Below, piece after piece: positions 26,931-33,089 of a stretch of 33,089 bases of DNA (position 1 is its first letter; every line of letters begins with the position of its first letter). The notes below the pieces were generated by a model. That model was given only the letters and a program-made list of their open reading frames with translations. It had not been told where the DNA came from and ran no database searches. The translations under genes were made by a program, and so were the position numbers. The stretch is taken from NCBI GenBank assembly GCA_021324595.1, contig JAJPIV010000069.1, forward strand, positions 1 through 33,089, read 5' to 3'. This DNA comes from Actinomycetota bacterium. Lineage in GTDB: Bacteria > Actinomycetota > Actinomycetes > Streptosporangiales > Streptosporangiaceae.

Positions 26931-29015
26931 CTACGCCAGCGCCGCCGGCAGCGGCTCGGAATGAAGCACGGTGAGCCGCGACACCGCCCGGGTCAGCGCC
27001 ACGTACAGCCGGTGCAAGCCGCGCACCTGGGCGGACGCGATCTCGGCGGGCTCGACGACGATCACGTGGTCGAACTCCAGCCCCTTGGCCAGCCCGGCAG
27101 GAACGACGAGCAGGCGGTGCCCGGTCGCGTCGCCCTCCAGCATGCCGTGAGCGATGCCCGCGCGGTGCAGCGCCGCCGCGGCACCGGCCACGTCGCCGTC
27201 GGCGGTGATCACCGCGGCTGAGCCCGGGCGGGCCAGGGCGTCGGCGCACGCCGCGGCCAGCGCGCCGCCCATGTCGCCGGGGCGGGCCCTGGTGATCGTG
27301 AGCGCGCCGGGCTCGTGCCGGAGGGACCGGCCCGGTGGCACGCCCGGCGCGATGCGCGGCAGGAGCCGGCTGGCGAATTCGAGGATCTGGCCCGGCACCC
27401 GGTAGCCCGCGGTGAGGGTCACGCTCTTGGCCAGCGGCTTGCCGAGGTGGACGAGGAGCTCATCCCAGCTCGTGGCCGCGGACGGCGTCGTCCCCTGAGC
27501 GATGTCGCCAAGGACGGTGAGCGAGCCGGTCTCGCACCGCCGCGCGATGGCGCGGCACGCCATGGGGGACAGGTCCTGCGCCTCGTCGATCACGATGTGC
27601 GCGAAGCTCGGGACGCGGTCGATCAACCCGGCGACCTCGTCGATGAGCACCAGGTCGGCCTCGGTCCAGCGGGCCTGCGCGGGCCCGCGCGGCGGCCGCG
27701 GCCAGGTGAGCGCGGCCTGCTCGGCGGGCGTGAGGACGCCGTCGGCGGCGCGGGCGAGCGCCGCGGGATCGGACAGGAGGGTGAACACCACGCGGACCGG
27801 ATCGGCCTTCGGCCAGATCGCCTCGATCGCCTTCCGCACCTGGCTCGTCCGGCGCACCGTCTCGTGGGTCCGGTCGTCGCAGGCCTCGCCTGCCGCCTCC
27901 ATCTGGCTCAGGATTAGGTGCGCGATGCGGTGGGAGAGCATCTCCCGGCCCGCGCCGTACCGCAGGCCGCGCCGCGCCAGCTCGCCGGCCAGGCCGCCCA
28001 GGAGGCCGGCGCCGATCCGCCACCGGCGGGAGCCGCGGGCCAGCGTGATCCCCTCCGCCGGCTCGCGCACCCGCTGCCACAGCGCCCGGCGCAGCACCTC
28101 CGCCATCCTGGCGTCGCCCTTGACCAGCGCCGTCTCCGGCGAGTCAGCACCGGAGACCGGGACCACGGCGAGCAGGTCGGCGAGCGAGGCCTGGGTGGCG
28201 TCCAGCTCACCGAGAGCGGGAAGCACGTTGGCGATGTAGGACAGGAACGCCCGGTTCGGGCCGAGCACGAGCATGCCGCCGCGGCTCATCCGCTCGCGGT
28301 GGGCGTACAGCAGGTAGGCCACCCGGTGCAGGCCGACGGCGGTCTTGCCGGTGCCCGGCGCCCCCTGGACGCGGATCGACTCGGTCACGTCCGCCCGGAC
28401 TATGTCATCCTGGTCGGGCTGGATGGTCGCGACGATGTCGCGCATCGCTCCGGAACGGGGCCGCTCGATCTCCTCCAGCACCAGCCGGCTGAGCGGCAGG
28501 TCGCCCGGCGCGGCACCCGGGGCGGCCGGCTGCGGTGCCCGGCCGAAGGCCTCGTCCTCGTACGCGGTCAGCTCGCCGCCTCGGAACCCGAACCTGCGCC
28601 GGCGCGTCAGGCCCATCGGATCGGACTGGCTGGCCCGGTAGAACGACCGGGAAACGGGTGCCCGCCAGTCGACCACCATCGGCCGCCGGTCCGGGTCGTG
28701 GACGTGCCGACGGCCGATGTGGAACCGCTCGCCCGGGCGGTCGAGCCTGCCGAAGAACAGCGGGGCGCCGGGCAGGTCCCGCAGCGACTCGGCACGGCGG
28801 TGCAGGCCGGCCTTGAGGTACTCCCGCGACACCGGGTCGCCGGCGAGGGCGGGCAGCGACAGCACGTCCTCGCGCATCAGTCGCAGGCACTCGCGGGACC
28901 GGGCCAGGTGCTCGCGCTCGGCGGCCAGCACCGGGTCCGCAGGCCCTCCCGGATCCTGCGGCCCGGCGAGGCCGTCACGCCCGGCGCGCTCCCCGTCGGC
29001 GGCGACGGCCGTCAT
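26931..29015 (-). CDS. HelD-like RNA-polymerase-associated superfamily 1 helicase/ATPase
   Basis: UvrD-like ATPase of the HelD family, which in other Gram-positive bacteria binds RNA polymerase and releases it from stalled complexes; some members (HelR) give rifampicin tolerance. The start is ATG 29013-29015 after GGGAG at 8 nt; the longer frame begins at the predicted transcription start and was rejected. The protein has 694 residues. Features: N-terminal coiled-coil-like region (AAEREHLARSRECLRLMRED), Walker A GAPGTGKT (about 219-226), IDEAQD Walker B, GYRVPGQILEF and the C-terminal LYVALTRAVSRLTVLH motif. The length fits the actinobacterial class. I see no clear rifamycin-associated element upstream, though I cannot be certain of its consensus. 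Confidence 0.9.
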   Translation of the reverse strand: MTAVAADGERAGRDGLAGPQDPGGPADPVLAAEREHLARSRECLRLMREDVLSLPALAGDPVSREYLKAGLHRRAESLRDLPGAPLFFGRLDRPGERFHIGRRHVHDPDRRPMVVDWRAPVSRSFYRASQSDPMGLTRRRRFGFRGGELTAYEDEAFGRAPQPAAPGAAPGDLPLSRLVLEEIERPRSGAMRDIVATIQPDQDDIVRADVTESIRVQGAPGTGKTAVGLHRVAYLLYAHRERMSRGGMLVLGPNRAFLSYIANVLPALGELDATQASLADLLAVVPVSGADSPETALVKGDARMAEVLRRALWQRVREPAEGITLARGSRRWRIGAGLLGGLAGELARRGLRYGAGREMLSHRIAHLILSQMEAAGEACDDRTHETVRRTSQVRKAIEAIWPKADPVRVVFTLLSDPAALARAADGVLTPAEQAALTWPRPPRGPAQARWTEADLVLIDEVAGLIDRVPSFAHIVIDEAQDLSPMACRAIARRCETGSLTVLGDIAQGTTPSAATSWDELLVHLGKPLAKSVTLTAGYRVPGQILEFASRLLPRIAPGVPPGRSLRHEPGALTITRARPGDMGGALAAACADALARPGSAAVITADGDVAGAAAALHRAGIAHGMLEGDATGHRLLVVPAGLAKGLEFDHVIVVEPAEIASAQVRGLHRLYVALTRAVSRLTVLHSEPLPAALA

Positions 29016-29054
29016 GGCTGCGCTCCCTCGGTGCGATGGGCACAAGGGCACCAG

Positions 29055-29083
29055 AGTCTAGCCCTCACCCCGCGGCCCGTCAC
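29055..29083 (-). promoter_or_regulatory. Candidate promoter of the HelD-like gene
   Basis: Minus strand: GTGACG (complement of 29078-29083), a 17-bp spacer, TAGACT (complement of 29055-29060). Each hexamer matches the sigma-70 consensus in four of six positions. Transcription would start near 29048, giving a leader of about 33 nt that contains the GGGAG ribosome site. Confidence 0.45.
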
Positions 29084-29093
29084 GCGAATTACA

Positions 29094-29118
29094 CCGGGGC
29101 GCCGGTCGTGGCGCCCGG
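29094..29118 (-). terminator. Strong hairpin after the GNAT gene
   Basis: GGGCGCC (29097-29103) and GGCGCCC (29110-29116) with a 6-nt loop, extended by two C-G pairs around a one-base bulge. It begins immediately after the TAG of the acetyltransferase gene and is followed in that direction by a T-containing stretch (ggtgtaattcg). A good terminator candidate separating it from the HelD-like gene. Confidence 0.65.
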
Positions 29119-29976
29119 CTAGAACAGCACCGACATGAAGGTCCCGACCTGGGTGAATCCCACCCGCTGGTACGCCGCCCTGGCCGGGGCGTTGAAGTCG
29201 TTCACATACAAGCTGACGACCGGCGCGAACCGCTGCCGCGCGATCGCGACGACCGCCGCCATGCCATGGGCGGCATGACCGCGCCCGCGCAGCAGCGGCG
29301 GCACCCACACGCCCTGGACCTGGCAGGCCGCCGGCGTGACCGCGCCGACGTCGGCCTTGAAGACCACCGTGCCGTCCTCGATTCTGGCGAATGACCGGCC
29401 GCTGGCCACGAGCTCGGCGACCCGGGCCCGGTAGGCCGCGCCCCCGTCGGCGCCGAGCGGGGAGACGCCCACCTCCTCGGTGAACATCGCGATGCTCGCC
29501 GGCAGGAGCGTGGCGACCTCCTCGGCCCGCACCTGCCGCACCAGCGGGTCGGGATCGATCAGCGGGCCCGAGGCGATCGCCAGCAGCGGCTGGTTCCCCC
29601 GGACCTCGCGGGGCCGGCCCCAGGACGGCGCGAGCTGGCTCCACAACTCGCGGACCGCGTCGGCCGGCCCGGCGATCGAGGAGCACCGCCGGCCCTGCAG
29701 CCTCGCCCGGTCGGCGAATGCGGCGATCGCGGCCGGGCCGGCCTCGACCGGGATCATGTTGGCGCCGACGTAGCACATCGACGTCAGCCGGTCACCATCC
29801 GAGAATCCCCACACCTGCGCGCCGAGCCTGAGCGGATCGAGTCCGAGGGACCGGATGCGCGAGGCGACGAACACGTTCGCGACCGGATCCCGGTCACACA
29901 GCTCCAGCGCCTCGCCGCGATCGCGATCGCTCAGCAGGCGAAGCGCGGACGACCGCCCCGCTCTGGTGCGCAGCAC
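29119..29976 (-). CDS. GNAT family N-acetyltransferase with DUF4081 N-terminal domain
   Basis: 285-residue protein. The N-terminal half matches DUF4081 (LCDRDPVANVFVASRI and FADRARLQGRRCSSIAGP), and the C-terminal half is an acetyl-CoA-dependent GNAT domain with the CoA loop LLRGRGHAAHG (about 229-239) and SLYVNDFNAPARAAYQRVGF near the end. Proteins of this arrangement are commonly encoded just downstream of ispG in actinobacteria, as here except for one intervening gene. The acceptor substrate is unknown. The start is GTG at 29976 and the stop is TAG, directly followed by a strong hairpin. Confidence 0.93.
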   Translation of the reverse strand: MLRTRAGRSSALRLLSDRDRGEALELCDRDPVANVFVASRIRSLGLDPLRLGAQVWGFSDGDRLTSMCYVGANMIPVEAGPAAIAAFADRARLQGRRCSSIAGPADAVRELWSQLAPSWGRPREVRGNQPLLAIASGPLIDPDPLVRQVRAEEVATLLPASIAMFTEEVGVSPLGADGGAAYRARVAELVASGRSFARIEDGTVVFKADVGAVTPAACQVQGVWVPPLLRGRGHAAHGMAAVVAIARQRFAPVVSLYVNDFNAPARAAYQRVGFTQVGTFMSVLF

Positions 29977-30096
29977 CCTTCAAGGGTAACGGCACGCAGC
30001 CCGGCCATCACCGGGACATCACCGACCGGGCCGCGCGCGCCGGGCCGGAGGGTTCCGCGGCGACGTCGCCGGGGAACGCGGGGGCTGGCCGTGCGC

Positions 30097-31689
30097 TCAG
30101 CCGCTCGGCGTGGGCGGCGGGAGGGCCGGGCAGGTCGCGTTGACCAGGCCCGGGCCTCCCGGCAGCGCGCCGCTGGCCAGGTACCGGTTCAGGTAGCCGT
30201 CCACGCACGCGTTCGGCGGGTAGGCGAGCGACTGGCCGTGGTTCCCGCCGCCGGCCACGACCACCATCCGGGCGGTCGGGAACCGGCGCCGGGCGTTGAG
30301 CGCCCCCCCGTAGGGGGTGGCGGCGTCCAGCGTGCCCTGGATCATCAGGATGCCGGGCAGGCCGGGCGCACCGACCCGCATCGGCCGGGCGGGGCCGTGG
30401 ACCGGCCAGAAGGCGCACGCCGCGTTGAACCAGGCGTTGTCCCACGCCTCGAACGGCGCCGCCGCGTAGACCCGCCTGGTGTCGGCGTTCCACCTCGCCC
30501 AGCTGCGCGGCCAGTTCACGTCCGCGCACTCGACGGCGTTGTAGACCGCGAACTCGTTCTCGCTCTGCCTGCCGACCTGGCGGAACAGCGTGATCAGCGG
30601 CTGGGCCGAGCCGCCGTGCAGGTAGGAGGATGCCGCGGCGGCCAGCCCGGGCCAGTACCCGTTGTCGTAGCCCCCGGCCAGGTAGGTGTCGTCGAACTCG
30701 TCCGGGCCGATGGCCGGGCCCGGGGGCTCGGCCACCGGGTGCGCGGCCAGGTCCGCCCGCATCGCGTACCAGGACCGCCGGACCGCGGCCGCGGTCGCGC
30801 CGAGCCGGTACACCCGGTCGTACCTGGCGGTCCACGCGTAGAACGCGTTCATGCGCTCCTGGAACGCGTAGTCCTGGGCGATGTTGTCCGCGTACCACAC
30901 GCCGGTCGGGTCCACGATGCTGTCGAGCACCATCCGCCGGACTCGGTGCGGGAACAGCGTGGCGTAGACCTGGCCGATGTAGGTGCCGTAGGAGTAGCCC
31001 AGGTAGCTCAGCGTGGGCCGGCCGAGCGCGGCCCGGATCCGGTCCATGTCCCTGGCGATGTTCACCGTCGTCATGTACGGCAGCAGCCAGCCGAACCGCC
31101 TCTGGCAGTCGGCCGCGTACGCCCTGGCCCGGTTCTCCATCACCTTCTCGGCGGCGGCGTTCGCCGGGATGTAGTTCGGGCGCTCGCGGGCGAAGAAGGA
31201 CCGGTCGCAGTGGAGCGCGGGCACCGACTGGCCGACGCCGCGCGTGTCGAAGCCGATGATGTCGTAGCGGGCCGCCACCGACGGGTCCAGGCCCTGGGCG
31301 ACGAAGCTCGCCATCCCCGTCCCGCTCGCGCCCGGTCCGCCGGGGTTGACCAGCAGGATGCCTAGCTGCTGGCTGGCCGGCGCGGTCGCGGGCACCTCGG
31401 ACAGGGCCAGCGTGATCATCCGGCCATGCGGGCGGGCATAGTCCAGCGGCACCCGGAGCGTGCCGCACTCCAGCCCCGCCTGGGACGCGCCGGAGCAGGG
31501 CTGCCAGTGCACGACGGGCACCGCGGCGCGCCTGCCCGTGCCGTGCGCCGCGGGGCCGGCCGCGCACCCGGCGGCTGCCAGCGCCAGCGCGGCCCCCGCC
31601 GCGGCGAGCGCCGCCGCGGGACGGCGCCGCGCGGTGGCGCGCCAGGCGGAGGGGCGGCCCCGCCGCGCGGCGGCCGGACCGTCAGCCAT
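30097..31689 (-). CDS. Alpha/beta-hydrolase lipoprotein, tripeptidyl-aminopeptidase (TAP) type
   Basis: Predicted surface-anchored serine peptidase of the actinomycete TAP/SlpD-SlpE group. The 530-residue protein has an Arg-rich n-region, an Ala/Leu core and a lipobox-like AAAGC (Cys42). Then come the oxyanion segment NPGGPGASG (115-123), [10 protein letters not shown] (146-155), the nucleophile Ser233 in GYSYGTY, Asp455 in [10 protein letters not shown] and His484 in GGGNHGQS; the triad is complete. Its ATG lies 8 bases inside the end of ispG, and no separate ribosome site is visible, so translation seems to depend on ispG. It sits between ispG and the GNAT gene, normally neighbours, so it looks like an insertion. 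Confidence 0.92.
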   Translation of the reverse strand: MADGPAAARRGRPSAWRATARRRPAAALAAAGAALALAAAGCAAGPAAHGTGRRAAVPVVHWQPCSGASQAGLECGTLRVPLDYARPHGRMITLALSEVPATAPASQQLGILLVNPGGPGASGTGMASFVAQGLDPSVAARYDIIGFDTRGVGQSVPALHCDRSFFARERPNYIPANAAAEKVMENRARAYAADCQRRFGWLLPYMTTVNIARDMDRIRAALGRPTLSYLGYSYGTYIGQVYATLFPHRVRRMVLDSIVDPTGVWYADNIAQDYAFQERMNAFYAWTARYDRVYRLGATAAAVRRSWYAMRADLAAHPVAEPPGPAIGPDEFDDTYLAGGYDNGYWPGLAAAASSYLHGGSAQPLITLFRQVGRQSENEFAVYNAVECADVNWPRSWARWNADTRRVYAAAPFEAWDNAWFNAACAFWPVHGPARPMRVGAPGLPGILMIQGTLDAATPYGGALNARRRFPTARMVVVAGGGNHGQSLAYPPNACVDGYLNRYLASGALPGGPGLVNATCPALPPPTPSG

Positions 31690-32830
31690 CGGACGGCGTC
31701 ATCGTGGCCGCGAGCTTCATGGCCTCCTCGATCAGCGTCTCCACGATCTTCGACTCCGGGACGGTGGCGATCACCTCGCCCTTGACGAAGATCTGCCCCT
31801 TGCCGTTCCCCGACGCGACGCCGAGGTCGGCTTCCCGGGCCTCGCCGGGCCCGTTCACCACGCACCCCATGACCGCGACCCGCAGCGGCACGTCCATCCC
31901 CTCCAGCGCGGCCGTCACCTGGTCGGCGAGCGTGTAGACGTCCACCTGGGCGCGCCCGCACGACGGGCAGGAGACGATCTCCAGCCCGCGCCGGCGCAGG
32001 CCCAGGGACTCCAGGATGGCGATCCCGACCTTGACCTCCTCGACCGGCGGTGCCGACAGCGAGACCCGGATCGTGTCCCCGATCCCCTCGGCGAGCAGGG
32101 CCCCGAACGCGACCGCGGACTTGATCGTCCCCTGGAAGGCCGGCCCGGCCTCGGTGACCCCGAGGTGGAGCGGGTAGTCGCACCGCTCGGCCAGCATCCG
32201 GCAGGCCTGGATCATCACCACCGGGTCGTGGTGCTTGACCGAGATCTTGATGTCGCGGAATCCGTGCTCCTCGAAGAGCGAGCACTCCCACAGGGCCGAC
32301 TCGACCAGCGCCTCGGGCGTGGCCTTCCCGTGCTTGGCGAGCAGGCGCCTGTCCAGCGACCCGGCGTTGACGCCGATCCGGATCGGCACCCCCGCGCCCG
32401 CGGCGGCGCGGGCGATCTCGCCGACCCGGTCGTCGAACGCCTTGATGTTCCCTGGGTTGACCCGAACGCCGGCGCAGCCTGCGTCGATCGCCGCGAACAC
32501 GTACTTCGGCTGGAAGTGGATGTCGGCGATCACCGGGATCGGGGACTTGCGGGCGATCTGCGGCAGGGCGTCCGCGTCGTCCTGGGAGGGGACGGCGACC
32601 CGGACGATCTGGCACCCCGCGGCGGTCAGCTCGGCGATCTGCTGCAGCGTGGCGTTCACGTCCGCGGTCAGGGTGGTGGTCATCGACTGGACCGAGACCG
32701 GGGCGCCGCCGCCGACCGGCACCGCGCGCTGCCCCTTCCCGAGCACGATCTGCCGGCTGGCCCGGCGGGGCGCCAGCTGGGCGCCAGCCTGGGGGGACGG
32801 CACCTCGGGAATGCCCAGGTTCACGCTCAT
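31682..32830 (-). CDS. ispG: 4-hydroxy-3-methylbut-2-en-1-yl diphosphate synthase (IspG/GcpE)
   Basis: [4Fe-4S] enzyme of the MEP isoprenoid pathway that converts MEcPP to HMBPP. The 382-residue protein has the TIM-barrel start [14 protein letters not shown] (46-59), [10 protein letters not shown] (101-110) and [10 protein letters not shown] (121-130). Cluster ligands are Cys288 and Cys291 in SCPSCGR, Cys323 in [10 protein letters not shown], and Glu330. The length is typical of the bacterial short form. It begins 50 nt after the site-2 protease gene, the normal dxr-rip-ispG order of actinobacteria, and overlaps the start of the next gene by 8 bases. Confidence 0.97.
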   Translation of the reverse strand: MSVNLGIPEVPSPQAGAQLAPRRASRQIVLGKGQRAVPVGGGAPVSVQSMTTTLTADVNATLQQIAELTAAGCQIVRVAVPSQDDADALPQIARKSPIPVIADIHFQPKYVFAAIDAGCAGVRVNPGNIKAFDDRVGEIARAAAGAGVPIRIGVNAGSLDRRLLAKHGKATPEALVESALWECSLFEEHGFRDIKISVKHHDPVVMIQACRMLAERCDYPLHLGVTEAGPAFQGTIKSAVAFGALLAEGIGDTIRVSLSAPPVEEVKVGIAILESLGLRRRGLEIVSCPSCGRAQVDVYTLADQVTAALEGMDVPLRVAVMGCVVNGPGEAREADLGVASGNGKGQIFVKGEVIATVPESKIVETLIEEAMKLAATMTPSDG

Positions 32831-32880
32831 CGGATCACTCGCCTCACGTCACGGTCACTGCGGTCAGGGACGGTTGGTGC

Positions 32881-33089
32881 TCACTGTGGCAGGCTCAGCG
32901 GGTTGATGATGTCGGCGGCCAGCAGCAGCAGGCCGAGCGCGACCAGCAGCGCGAACACGCCGACGCTGACCGGGATCACCTTGGTGATGTCGACCCGGCC
33001 GGGGTCGGGCCGGCGCGCCAGCCTGGCCACGCTCGAGCGCGCCCGCTCGAAGATCACGATCGCCAGGTGGCCGCCGTCGAGCGGGAGCA
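32881..33089 (-). CDS. Site-2 protease (M50 family, RseP/Rip1 type), C-terminal end only
   Basis: Intramembrane zinc metalloprotease; only the last 69 codons are in the window and the N-terminal HExxH part lies beyond the right edge. The visible part starts LPLDGGHLAIVIFER, containing the LDG motif whose Asp is the third zinc ligand in this family. A basic loop and a final transmembrane segment follow (VIPVSVGVFALLVALGLLLL), ending ADIINPLSLPQ and TGA at 32881-32883. Its position before ispG is the usual one. Confidence 0.92.
   Translation of the reverse strand, partial: LPLDGGHLAIVIFERARSSVARLARRPDPGRVDITKVIPVSVGVFALLVALGLLLLAADIINPLSLPQ

Noticed and set aside
30008-31567. Minus-strand open frame overlapping the TAP-type gene in another frame
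   Set aside because: The TAP frame has the full catalytic triad and a lipobox; the alternative is Arg/Gly-rich without domains.

Overview
This window comes from a very GC-rich actinomycete chromosome; by eye GC is well above 70%. Third codon positions are almost always G or C, GTG starts are frequent, and a classic actinobacterial housekeeping gene order is visible. The lineage is probably within or near the Streptosporangiales or other soil Actinomycetota. That placement is inference from gene order and protein flavour, not from a marker-gene search. Both window edges cut genes: an acyl-CoA synthetase at the left and a site-2 protease at the right.

Left third, plus strand (1-10207): the 3' end of a fatty-acyl-CoA synthetase; a predicted lipoprotein fusing a Kelch-type and an NHL/PQQ-type beta-propeller; a DUF3516-type superfamily 2 helicase; and two consecutive membrane-anchored or secreted proteins of glycoside hydrolase family 59 (galactocerebrosidase family). 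Both GH59 proteins keep the acid/base and nucleophile glutamates.

Middle, minus strand (read from about 25054 down to 10279): the long translation/RNA cluster rimP, nusA, ylxR, infB, DUF503, rbfA, truB, ribF, a secreted Asp-box sialidase-like protein, rpsO, pnp, an M16 peptidase and dapB. Several of these genes overlap by a few bases, which suggests translational coupling. The clearest anomaly of the window is here: rbfA carries an in-frame TAG at codon 46, where an acidic residue is expected, although both halves are otherwise perfectly RbfA-like.

Right part: divergent from rimP lie two overlapping plus-strand ferritin-like (DUF4439-type) genes, the first a lipoprotein. Then come minus-strand genes: a roughly 110-residue WWFWWPW-motif protein behind a near-consensus promoter with almost no leader, a HelD-like RNA-polymerase-associated helicase, a DUF4081/GNAT acetyltransferase, an alpha/beta-hydrolase (tripeptidyl-aminopeptidase type) lipoprotein, ispG, and the C-terminus of an RseP/Rip1-type M50 protease.

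The core genes serve ribosome maturation, transcription elongation, RNA turnover, flavin, lysine and isoprenoid synthesis. The extra genes are mostly exported glycan- or surface-related proteins placed between core genes. I saw no rRNA, tRNA, CRISPR array, insertion sequence or defence system. I do not claim a new multi-gene system here. The most notable points are the broken rbfA, the GH59 pair, the nearly leaderless small gene and several short tandem or inverted repeats between genes.
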